The notes beneath the pieces were generated by a model, which was not told where the DNA came from, made no database searches, and saw nothing but the letters and a program-made list of their open reading frames with translations. 64,000 nucleotides of DNA. It comes from a virus. Positions 33,195 to 41,300 of this stretch are shown here, in pieces. The position numbers were made by a program, and so were the translations under genes. The first letter of the stretch is position 1. Each line of letters begins with the position of its first letter. The stretch spans positions 17,459 to 81,458 of IMG/VR virus record IMGVR_UViG_3300009008_000022; one strand, written 5' to 3'.

Positions 33195-33584
33195 ATGACA
33201 AATGACATTCCGAGCAGACTAGCGAAGCTAGAGCAGAGACAGGAGCACGTCGAAAAACAGACCGCAGAGCATGATGCTACAATGAATCAGCTCGCGCATT
33301 GGAGGGCGTCAACGGAGGGGCAATGCGCAGAGCACGGGGCGCGGATAACGGAGATTCTAGGGCGGGTGGGCGAAGTGGAGGCGCTAGTGGAGCGGTTCAA
33401 GGGCGCACGGATTATGCTGGTGCTGATCTTCACAGCTCTGATGAGCATGATCGGGATGATGTTTTCCGCATACCAAATCTACCGCGAGAAGCCCAAGTCA
33501 CCGGCTGCGCCGGCTGTTCAGCGTGTACCTTCACCCCGCGTATCACAGACAGCTCCACCTCAACCCAAAGTGAGGCGAAAATGA
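33195..33584 (+). CDS. Coiled-coil/TM protein, XhlA-like
   Basis: A 129 aa protein. Heptad helix (AKLEQRQEHVEKQTAEHDATMNQL then EILGRVGEVEALVERF), a single membrane segment (MLVLIFTALMSMIGMMFSAY) and a Pro-rich tail. The coiled-coil plus TM order resembles XhlA-like lysis proteins. Lies between endolysin and holin. Confidence 0.6.
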   Translation: MTNDIPSRLAKLEQRQEHVEKQTAEHDATMNQLAHWRASTEGQCAEHGARITEILGRVGEVEALVERFKGARIMLVLIFTALMSMIGMMFSAYQIYREKPKSPAAPAVQRVPSPRVSQTAPPQPKVRRK

Positions 33585-33829
33585 CAGAGAAGAAAAGCAG
33601 CCCCGGCTACAAAACAACGGAGTTTTGGCTCAGCCTGATCGTGGTGGTTCTGGGCGCGTTCATGGCGTCGGGCATGGTTCCCGGCGACCACGTTGCGATC
33701 AAGGTCGGCGGCATGGTGATGGCGGTGCTTTCCGGCATGGGTTACACGGCTGGCCGGAGCAAGATCAAGGCCGCGGCCGAGGTGAGCAACGGCAAGCATC
33801 CCCCCGTGGCAAAGGATGGTGAAAAATGA
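33581..33829 (+). CDS. Probable holin
   Basis: An 82 aa protein with two hydrophobic helices (FWLSLIVVVLGAFMASGM and VGGMVMAVLSGMGYTAG), short charged ends and overlapped neighbours. Size, two TM segments and location by the amidase suit a class II holin. The ATG is next to an A/G-rich AGGCGAAA leader. Confidence 0.65.
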   Translation: MTEKKSSPGYKTTEFWLSLIVVVLGAFMASGMVPGDHVAIKVGGMVMAVLSGMGYTAGRSKIKAAAEVSNGKHPPVAKDGEK

Positions 33830-34299
33830 GGCGGCCCCTGCAAGCAGCCGGCGCCCTGGTGCTGGCCCTGATTCTCTCCATGACCGTTGCCTGTGGCACG
33901 TCAACGCTCAAGAAGATCCACATGGCGAATGAAGGCGTGGCAGCTCTAACCAGGGCGGTTATCCCCGCCTGGGATCAAGCCTGCCAGGACAAGGCGAGCG
34001 AGTGCAACACGACGGCCAAGGCCGAGCTGGGCAAGTGCAAGGCCGGAGCTGCCGATGAGGCGGCCACCGCGGCGTGCGTCGAGGCGGCCAAGTCCGGCGC
34101 CCTGGCGTGCATCAAGCCGTGCAAGGAAGCCCGAGCGGCCTACTACAAGGCGGCCAACGGCGCCCACGTTGCGTGCGCGTCCGCGGCCGTGCTGGCGACC
34201 CTGGAAAAAGAGGACGCCGCGATTGCCAAGCTATCCACCGCCCTGGGCGCGCTCAAGACAGCTCAGGAGCTTGCTACCAAGGCCGGACTGATCAAGTAG
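33826..34299 (+). CDS. Lipoprotein, o-spanin-like
   Basis: A 157 aa protein with ATGA overlap. A signal peptide ends in a lipobox-like TVAC; mature part is Ala/Lys-rich helix with several paired cysteines (CNTTAKAELGKC). A membrane-anchored lipoprotein beside the holin fits an outer-membrane spanin subunit, though such spanins are usually shorter, so this is tentative. Confidence 0.55.
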   Translation: MRRPLQAAGALVLALILSMTVACGTSTLKKIHMANEGVAALTRAVIPAWDQACQDKASECNTTAKAELGKCKAGAADEAATAACVEAAKSGALACIKPCKEARAAYYKAANGAHVACASAAVLATLEKEDAAIAKLSTALGALKTAQELATKAGLIK

Positions 34300-34312
34300 C
34301 TGGCCTAACCAA

Positions 34313-34633
34313 ATGACGTGGATCCCCTGCCATTGCGGTGAGTACTGGTGCACGGTGCACAAGTGCCACACTTTTGAGTGCTCGTGTCCGCCGATAGAAG
34401 AATGGGAAACAGACCCTTACCGGGAGGTTGAAATGGATTGGTCAAGCATCATCGGAACAGGTATCGGCGCGCTGGCTCAGGCCGCGGTCGGTTTCGCCAA
34501 GTCGGCGTTTGGCGTGGACGTAAAAGCGGACGACGTGATCAAGGCGGCCAACGGTTACATTGCAGCCAATACCAGCGCCCAGGCCGAAGCTGACAAGGCA
34601 GACGACGCAACCGCCACCGAAGGTCTGGAGTAG
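34313..34633 (+). CDS. Cys-rich module plus membrane helix, with strong internal start
   Basis: A 106 aa protein. The first 40 residues (CHCGEYWCTVHKCHTFECSC...PPIEEWETDPY) form a metal-binding module I recall as common in small phage proteins. The ATG at 34433 inside it has GGGAGG five bases upstream, so a 66 aa second product (MDWSSIIGTGIGALAQ... hydrophobic helix) is probably made too. The long form's start at 34313 has no clear site. Function unknown. Confidence 0.5.
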   Translation: MTWIPCHCGEYWCTVHKCHTFECSCPPIEEWETDPYREVEMDWSSIIGTGIGALAQAAVGFAKSAFGVDVKADDVIKAANGYIAANTSAQAEADKADDATATEGLE

Positions 34634-34642
34634 CCCGCCGCA

Positions 34643-34957
34643 ATGCCGATCCGTGAGTACAAATGCCGGCGGTGCGGCCTGGTGAGTGAGCACCTCATCC
34701 TGTCCAGCTCAGACCGGCCGGAGGAGTGCCCCGGCTGCCCTGGGCTACCGGACGCGCTAGAGCTGGTGACGATAAGCCGGAGCAGCTTTGTCATGGGGCG
34801 GCCCAACGTGGGCAAGGTCTACACGTCCGACGCGCAGATGGAAGCGGAGCACGGCGCGGACTGGCGCGAAACACCCGGCAGTCGAGCCATGACGGACGGC
34901 AACCCCATACCAGAGCGGCAGCATTTTGACCAAAAGGCGAAAGCTAGGGCAGAATGA
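34643..34957 (+). CDS. FmdB-like zinc-ribbon protein
   Basis: A 105 aa protein. IREYKCRRCGL and CPGCPGL are the FmdB/CxxC zinc-ribbon pattern. The remainder is charged and Pro-rich. Small phage proteins of this type are frequent; role unknown. Confidence 0.6.
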   Translation: MPIREYKCRRCGLVSEHLILSSSDRPEECPGCPGLPDALELVTISRSSFVMGRPNVGKVYTSDAQMEAEHGADWRETPGSRAMTDGNPIPERQHFDQKAKARAE

Positions 34958-34961
34958 TCGT

Positions 34962-35486
34962 ATGCCCGACGACGACGCCCCAAAGCCCCTGCCCCCGTCC
35001 GCCCGTTGGATTAACTACGCCAAGGCCGCGGCCATCTTGATCCCCGTCATTTACGCCGTCTACCAGGGCCACACCGGCAAGGAATCGGCGGACAAAAACA
35101 CCGCGAAGGTGGGAGAGGCATGGGGACTGCTCCAGCCCACCGTCAACACGCAGACCGACGCGCTACATGATCTGTTTGAAAGGGTCCGGCGCCTGGAGAG
35201 CGCAGCCATGGCCGGTATGGGCATGGGAGGCATGGACTTGCCGCGGCCGGCGCGTGTGGTGGTGGAGGAATACAAGCCGAAGCCCAAAAAACCCAGGGTT
35301 AAAAAGCCAAAGCGGCGCCCAAGGCCAGGGGAGCCGGTAGCAGCCAGCCCCATGAGCCGGACGCCGCCCCCACCGAAGCCGGCGCCCAGGCCGGACGCCG
35401 GAGCACCGCCAACTCGCAAGTTCAAGCTGCGCAAGTTGCCAACCAACCTCACGGCCCAACAGCGTGCGCCAGCAGCCAGTTTATAG
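34962..35486 (+). CDS. TM plus coiled-coil protein with basic Pro-rich tail
   Basis: A 174 aa protein. One membrane helix (AAAILIPVIYAVYQG), a coiled coil (TQTDALHDLFERVRRLESAAM), then a long Lys/Pro-rich tail. This is the i-spanin or XhlA-like order; the basic tail is unusual. Membrane-bound, probably part of lysis or DNA transfer. Confidence 0.55.
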   Translation: MPDDDAPKPLPPSARWINYAKAAAILIPVIYAVYQGHTGKESADKNTAKVGEAWGLLQPTVNTQTDALHDLFERVRRLESAAMAGMGMGGMDLPRPARVVVEEYKPKPKKPRVKKPKRRPRPGEPVAASPMSRTPPPPKPAPRPDAGAPPTRKFKLRKLPTNLTAQQRAPAASL

Positions 35487-35655
35487 ACCGCCACCGGTTG
35501 CCCCTGCCACGCCTGGCGAGCCCACCTGGCACAAGTGCACAGCCTGTGGGGGGCTGACCCTGGACCCGCGGCCTGGCACCTACTCCTGCCCCCGATGCGA
35601 CGGTACAATGGCAGAGGTGCCCGAGGATGAGATCAACCCGCAAGCTGCCGAATAA
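35464..35655 (+). CDS. Zinc-ribbon protein preceding terminase
   Basis: A 63 aa protein with a GTG start. CTACGGLTL and CPRCDGT (zinc ribbon), acidic end, Pro-rich N-terminus. Its 3' end overlaps the terminase start by 29 bases. It may be a terminase accessory by position only. Confidence 0.55.
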   Translation: MRQQPVYRPPPVAPATPGEPTWHKCTACGGLTLDPRPGTYSCPRCDGTMAEVPEDEINPQAAE

Positions 35656-37393
35656 CTGCCTACGCAGGCACGATCCACCGGTACGCACGCCCGTTGTGGG
35701 CGGCCAAGTCCAGCGGTCGCTCAAGGACGTAATCAGCGAGATCAAGGATCAGGGCGAGCTGCAATCTTCGCTCACGTCCGCCACAACTCAGGCCGCGCTG
35801 CATGAGCACATGCTCGTGGCGAGCTGCGCTTACTTCGCAGAGGCGACGATCAGCGGTCCTAACGAGGAGCCTTACAACGGCCGGTTTCTAATCGCAAAGC
35901 ACCACCTGGCATGGGATGAGGCGCTGCTCAGCAACAAGAAGCTCTGCATTCAGGCAGCTCGTGACCACGGCAAGAGCCACTTTTGGGCGGTCGCTTTCCC
36001 AATCTGGCTTGGCGGGTGGCGAATGCCTGGCGGCCTGGGCTATATGTTCAGCGCGAGCCAGGAGCTTGCCGAGGAAAAGCTGGAGCTGGTCAAGCGCGAG
36101 ATCAAACAGAACGAGGCGCTGCATTGGCTGATACCCGAGAGCGGTGAGCGGTACTGGTCAAAGCGGGAGATCCGGCTGAGCACCGGAACCATCATCCGAG
36201 CCCGCGGTTGGGGCGTCCGCGTCCGAGGCGGCCACCCTCAGTGGATCATTGCAGACGACGTGTTAGACGACGACTGCTTGTATTCGGAAACCATCCGGCG
36301 CCGGTCGGTTGAGTACTTCTTCAGCGTGCCCGTCAACATGGTGGTGCCGAACGGCTGGCTCGTCGTGGTCGGTACGCCGTTTCACTTCGCGGACCTGTAC
36401 CACAAGATCGCGGAAACCGGGAAATACGCCTGCTTAACTTTTGCCGCCCTGGACGGCGAAGATCCGCTATTCCCGCAGCGGTACAACGCAGCTCGCTTGC
36501 AGGACAAACGAGAGGAGATCGGAGAGATCCGGTTTGCTCGCGAGTTTCTGTGCCGGCCGCTATCCGATGAGGCGTCCCTGTTTCCGTCGCACCTGTTTGA
36601 AGGTGACGAGGTGCGCGTGCCGTACCGCCTGGGCATGGGCGCGGACCATTGGGAGGAGCGAAACATGCTCCGGTACACCGGCGTTGACCTGGCCTTTTCC
36701 GCCGAGACTGGCGCGGACTACACCGTGATCATCACGATTGCAGTAGACCCGCACGGCAACCGGTGGCTGGCAAACATGCGCAGGGGCCGCGGTTGGGGCT
36801 ATTCCAGGCAGATCCAGGAGATGAAAGAGGAGTACGCGCTCATGCGGCCTGATATGTTCCACATCGAGGCCAATCAGGCTCAGCGCATCCTGGGCGATTC
36901 AATCGCAGCTCAGTCCATTTTGCCCGTCCGGCTTTTCTTCACGGCCGGCGCTCAGCCCAAAAAGCCCTGGACCCGCGGCATGACCAGCATTACCGCAGGC
37001 AAGCACAGCCTGGACCGCGGCGTACCGAGCTTGAGGCTGGCATTCGAGCGCAAGAAGTGGCGGATCCCGCGCGGTGACGCGCACGCCATTGACATGACCG
37101 ACACCTGGATCGCGGAGTTTAATTGCATTGCCTACGAAAACGGCAAGGTTGAGTCCGTGGGCGAGCATGACGATTGCGTGATGGCTACTTGGATGGCGGA
37201 CACCGCAGCTCGCATGGGCGAAGGTGTTACGATGGTATTCGGAGGAGAGGAAGCAGAGCCGGAAAATGTTGATCCAGACGCGCCCGAAGCGGAGGATCTA
37301 GACTACTTCGGGCTAGGTGAGTACGATGCTGGGGAGGAACAACCCCCGCAGTACAACCTGGGAAGCCTGATCGGAGACAGAACAGGAGAGTGA
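35627..37393 (+). CDS. Large terminase subunit (DNA packaging ATPase/nuclease)
   Basis: A 588 aa protein. ATPase: Walker A-like ARDHGKS (111-117), Walker B WIIADD (206-211), coupling VVGTPFH (247-253). Nuclease: YTGVDLAFS (350-358), HIEAN (412-416), EHDDC (513-517), with metal-binding acids. Packages DNA into the prohead and cuts it. Acidic C-terminus. Start at ATG 35627 inside the previous gene. No small subunit is certain; 25628-26335 is a weak candidate. Confidence 0.92.
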   Translation: MRSTRKLPNNCLRRHDPPVRTPVVGGQVQRSLKDVISEIKDQGELQSSLTSATTQAALHEHMLVASCAYFAEATISGPNEEPYNGRFLIAKHHLAWDEALLSNKKLCIQAARDHGKSHFWAVAFPIWLGGWRMPGGLGYMFSASQELAEEKLELVKREIKQNEALHWLIPESGERYWSKREIRLSTGTIIRARGWGVRVRGGHPQWIIADDVLDDDCLYSETIRRRSVEYFFSVPVNMVVPNGWLVVVGTPFHFADLYHKIAETGKYACLTFAALDGEDPLFPQRYNAARLQDKREEIGEIRFAREFLCRPLSDEASLFPSHLFEGDEVRVPYRLGMGADHWEERNMLRYTGVDLAFSAETGADYTVIITIAVDPHGNRWLANMRRGRGWGYSRQIQEMKEEYALMRPDMFHIEANQAQRILGDSIAAQSILPVRLFFTAGAQPKKPWTRGMTSITAGKHSLDRGVPSLRLAFERKKWRIPRGDAHAIDMTDTWIAEFNCIAYENGKVESVGEHDDCVMATWMADTAARMGEGVTMVFGGEEAEPENVDPDAPEAEDLDYFGLGEYDAGEEQPPQYNLGSLIGDRTGE

Positions 37394-37397
37394 CACC

Positions 37398-37976
37398 ATG
37401 AGTAATCGCAGCGTATCGACCCCCGACCGCGCCGGCAAAACGCCGTCCGAGATCGCCAATCGCAACAGCAAGCTCTGCCAGGATCTTGAGGCGCTGCGCA
37501 CCTTCATGCGCAACCATATCCAGGGCGGCTACCTCAAGGCGCCGACTACCAGCAGCGCGCAGCTCACCGGCAGCGGCAACACCACGTTCAATGTGAACTA
37601 CGAGTCCGGCCTGGCCGTGGTCGATGGCGTGGCCGCCAGCGTGCCCCTGAAGGCGGACCTGTCGATCCATGCCGGCAGCAACATCGGTTGGGCAGCTCTG
37701 ACAACCAAGTCGTGCGTGGCGGCCGTGGTTGCCAAGTCCGTTTCCGGCGTGATCACCCTGGTGGCGGTCAAGGGGACCGTGGACCTGGACGCCGACGCCG
37801 TTGGCCCGACCGACGCCGTGATCCAGGCGGCCGTGGGCGCTGGCAACCCGTGGGTCAAGGTGGGGGAAACCACCCTGGAGCGCACCGCGGACACCACCGT
37901 GGTCCAGACCTACGACAATACCAAGCGGCCGATCCTGTGCGTCAACGAGGACAGCCAGCTTGGGGACTGGAGCTAG
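37398..37976 (+). CDS. Hypothetical structural-type protein
   Basis: A 192 aa protein starting 4 bases after terminase. Helical first 45 residues (LCQDLEALRTFMRNHIQGG) then a beta-rich Ala/Val region (VAVVAKSVSGVITLVAVKGTVDLD, LERTADTTVVQTYDN), much like small tail or head decoration proteins. No named family. May be a virion protein; position before the polyvalent genes fits packaging-linked expression. Confidence 0.5.
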   Translation: MSNRSVSTPDRAGKTPSEIANRNSKLCQDLEALRTFMRNHIQGGYLKAPTTSSAQLTGSGNTTFNVNYESGLAVVDGVAASVPLKADLSIHAGSNIGWAALTTKSCVAAVVAKSVSGVITLVAVKGTVDLDADAVGPTDAVIQAAVGAGNPWVKVGETTLERTADTTVVQTYDNTKRPILCVNEDSQLGDWS

Positions 37977-38113
37977 AGCCCCGATACAGGGCACCGGCCG
38001 GCGCTAAACCGGCCGCGAATGGCGCCCTCCAAGCGCGGCCCAATGGCCCGGCCGGCGCCCTGCTTTTGGAGCTGGATCGCGCATGGGCTACCCTGTTTCG
38101 CGTAGGTGGTTTT

Positions 38114-38144
38114 GCTTAACCACCACCTTAACTAGCAGCTTAAC
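38114..38144 (+). repeat. Three 12-base-spaced CTTAAC repeats (copy 1)
   Basis: GCTTAAC at 38114, CCTTAAC at 38126 and GCTTAAC at 38138, exactly 12 bases apart. The same unit recurs at 38269. Read in frame it is LN-xx-LN with TAG in place of CAG (Gln), so decayed coding sequence is the leading explanation; iterons are the alternative. Confidence 0.5.
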
Positions 38145-38207
38145 TAGGTGCTGTCCCTGCCACCTGGACGCGAGCCGTCCGCCCCCGTCATTTTTGTCCG
38201 TCCGAAG

Positions 38208-38225
38208 CGGTGGAATTGTCCACCG
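38208..38225. repeat. Perfect dyad CGGTGGA-attg-TCCACCG
   Basis: Seven-base arms (38208-38214 and 38219-38225) around a four-base loop in the non-coding region. Could be a protein-binding site or stem. No T tract follows, so not a terminator. Confidence 0.45.
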
Positions 38226-38268
38226 ATACGGTAAAGGTGCGAGATGATTGGGGGCGGCCTGTCGTTTT

Positions 38269-38299
38269 GCTTAACCTATGGCTTAACTAGCAACTTATC
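38269..38299 (+). repeat. Three 12-base-spaced CTTAAC-like repeats (copy 2)
   Basis: GCTTAAC at 38269 and 38281 and a degenerate ACTTATC at 38293, again 12 bases apart and 155 bases from the first set. Part of the DUF1376 relic. Confidence 0.5.
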
Positions 38300-38321
38300 C
38301 AATTCGTAGCAGATGCAGATG

Positions 38322-38340
38322 CAGATGAAGATCTGTTTTT
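38322..38340 (+). terminator. Weak hairpin plus T tract
   Basis: CAGAT (38322-38326), loop GAAG, ATCTG (38331-38335), then TTTTT (38336-38340). A rho-independent terminator shape, but the stem is five pairs and AT-rich. It lies between terminase-side transcripts and the giant-gene operon. Confidence 0.3.
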
Positions 38341-38381
38341 AAGGGGGGGTGCAGGGGGGGAAACCGGGAGAAGGATCCGCC

Positions 38382-41300
38382 ATGCCTATTTGGCTAAAAC
38401 AACCGCCGCAGCCCGCGCCGATAATCCAGGCGAACAGCGCCTTGCTCACCATGCGCCAGGCAGAGCGCACGCCACCGGCCAGCCGCGGTGAGTTTGGGAA
38501 CATGAAGCAGGCCAACAGTGTGCGTGACGTGCTGGACGGGCTAGGTCTGGGGATGGATCTTGAGCGCGCCCTGGGCGAGCGCGTTGAGCAATGGCTGGCC
38601 TGTCGTACCCAGGTTGAGATCATGGAGCGCGCACGGCACGATCTGGCCGGAGCTGTGGCGGATCCCTACGTCCGGCGCGAGATCATGGGCCGCGCCATGA
38701 ACCTGTGGCTGCGCACCGTGCAACCGGCCGAGCGGGCGCCGAACCATGGGACCATGATCATCAAGGCCCAGGCTGCGCAGTTCGCACCGGACAACCGGCG
38801 GCGGTGGGGAGGTGGGAAGCCCTACGGCGGGCAACGTCCGCCCTTGAGCCGGACGGTGACAGGACAGCCGAGCGGTGGAGGGTGGGAGGAAGTAAAGAAC
38901 AGCGCCCATGGAGGTTGGCGCAGGCCGGACGGCCGCGGTGGTTACGAATATTGGTATCCAGGGCAGGGCGGCCCCGGTGGCGGCCCTGGGGGAGCTGGGG
39001 GCGAAGCCAAGCCTCACCCGAATGAGGGCCAGGGCAAGGGCGATCCAAAGCCACCTGGCGTAAGGTGGGCACCTGTGCCGCACCATGCGCCGGGAACATT
39101 CCGCCGGCCAGCCGAAGATCATTCCGCGGGCGGGCCAGCTCACGCTTCACGCATGGAGGCGCAAGGGATTGCCTCAGAGCCGCACCGCGGGGCAGCGGAG
39201 GGGGAGAGTCAAGGCAACGAAACCCAGGGCGACAAGCCCGCAGAATCAGGAAAGGACTCCGGCATCCCGCCAGAGCTGCAAGCGCAGCTCGCCCAGGCCA
39301 TTGAAGCCTACGGTATGGACGCGGTGAAAAAGGGGCTGGGGAGCGTGACAGAGGCCGCGGCGAAGGCGGCCGATGAGCAGTACCAGGCCAAGGCCGCGGA
39401 GCTGGGGAAACATGAGACAGTCCAGGCCGCGGTAAAAGAGCACTTCGGCGGCAAGCTGCGCAGCAAGCCGAGCGAGCAAGAGGTTAAACAGCTCGCAAAA
39501 AAGCTGGGCAACGATCCCGAGATCCGCAAGCTGGCTGAAACGGCCATGCAGGGCGCCGATGGTGCGGTGGTGGACGCGATAGCCCAGGCCGCGGTGGACG
39601 CAGCCCCCAAGGCCGATCCTGGCCTGGCTAAAAAGCTCCTGGTAGGCGCCAAGGTCGCAGCCAAGGCAGCTCTGCCGAGCGCGGCGTTTGGTTTCGTGGA
39701 CAACTTCATGCTGTACCTGGCAGGGGCGAGCATTGACACCATGATCGCAGCCATGGGTTTCGGCGCCGCGGTGGTGGCCGGCCTGGGCAACGCAATCAGT
39801 GATTCAGTGGGCGAAGCCGTGGCTGACAAGATGGAGCGTTTCCTCGACAAACTGCCAGGGCTGAAAGAGGACGAGAAGGATGTTCTGACCCCGGAGCAGC
39901 GTCAGAAGATCGAGAGCAAGGCTAAGGTCGCGGGCGTGTTTGTTGGCGCGATCATCGGCATGTGCCCGTTGCTGGTAGGGATCGGGTTTGGGGGAGCGCC
40001 AGCCGCCAAGTCAGAACGGCTGGTATTTGCCGGCGGCCGGTTGCTGCTCAAGAGCGAGCCGGACCCGTTGCCCGCCCTGGACGGAGCGCCCGAGCTGGTG
40101 TTTGTCATGGTGGACACCGAGCCGCGCGACGGCCTGTTTCTGGTCAAGGGAGCGGGGCACAAGTACCTCAGACGGATCCGCAACCCGAGCCCACCGCCCA
40201 ACTGGCGCTATCTGTACAAGTACCCAACCAGGAAGGGTTTGGTACACGACGATCACCTCGTTGAAGGGGCGAAATTCAAGGGCAAACACGGCGACCTGGA
40301 GGGCCACTTTGAAGTAACCGGAGTGGTCAAAAAGAAGGGCAAGCACGTTATCGCGCTGAAGCACGACGAGTCCGGCAAAACGATCTACGTTCACCGCAAG
40401 GACATTCAGGGAATGCTCACCCGCTATCACAAGGATGCGGGCACGCATAAGGAGCCGCGCAAGCGCAAGCCCAGGGCGCCCAGGGCGCCGGCTAAGAGCT
40501 TTCCCGAGCCGGACAAGAGCAAGGCAACCGAGGGCACCTACAGCGGCGAGCTGCCGAAGATCGGGCTCAGGGACACTCACGCATGGGAGGAGATGAAAGG
40601 CTTTGCTGACGATGAGCAAGCCGCGCGGGAATTGCTGGCGAGCTGGGACACGCACGGCCAGGAGTACGGCCTGATACCGCAGCCCAACGGGGTGATGATT
40701 ATGCGCCGGACAGCTCGCACCGGCAGCAAGGCGGTGAAAGAGGGCGCGTCTACCGTGGTGGCGTTCAAGGGCGACGGCAAGATAGAGCGCCAGCAAGGCG
40801 AGTACATGGTCATGGAAATGAGCGAGCTGATCCCGAGCCACAAGCCAGGGAGCTTTGCGCCGGACCCGCGCTACCCCGATGGTGTTCAGGAGCGCGTTTA
40901 CCACGACGATCCAAACGAGCGCGCGAAGGTGGAGGAGATCGCCCGCGGCCTGGATCCTTTTTTCGTGATCAACACCAATAACGACGGCGTTGGAGGGCCG
41001 CCCGTGATCACTCCAGACGGGATCGTGCTAGGCGGCAACGGTCGCACCATGGGGATCATGACGGCATACACGCACTACCCGGAGAGCGGGCAGAAGTACA
41101 AGGATCACCTGGCAAGCCAGGCCAGCGACTTTGGTTTCAGCTCGCATGACATTCAGGGCATGAGCCAGCCGGTGCTAGTGCGGCGCGTGGCGGTGGACGC
41201 GAATAACACGCAGAAGGCTCGCATGTGGGCGCGCGTGCTGAATGAGCCGTTGACGCAGGGCATGGACCCGCGCACCGAGGAAGTTGCGGTCGCGAAGAAC

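Larger units (their letters stand above)
38249..38372 (+). pseudogene. Relic of DUF1376 replication gene linker
   Basis: Aligned by eye to 16081-16201 of the intact gene: TTGCTTAACC is identical and followed 40 bases later in both by TAGCAGATGC; about 46 of 60 bases match between these, and a Gly-rich G-run and GTGCAGG follow both. Frame reads LLN..LN-stop-QL...VADADAD...GGAGG. TAG stops and frame breaks show it is not functional. It probably came from recombination or duplication. Confidence 0.65.
37977..38381. other. Non-coding region (only gap over 300 bases)
   Basis: The first 80 bases are GC-rich palindromes (CCGGCC, GGCGCC, GGCC-CAAT-GGCC) without a T tract. 38112-38150 and 38267-38316 are similar AT-rich segments with TAG stops. 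38208-38225 is a perfect dyad. 38249-38372 is a relic of the DUF1376 gene. No open frame with plausible codon use. Confidence 0.7.

Noticed and set aside
34055-34316. ORFs in other frames over the lipoprotein gene
   Set aside because: Arg/Pro-rich frame shadows of Ala/Lys-rich coding sequence; no ribosome sites.
38001-38090. Rho-independent terminator after the 37398 gene
   Set aside because: The GC palindromes lack a T tract; only CTGCTTTT is near, which is weak.
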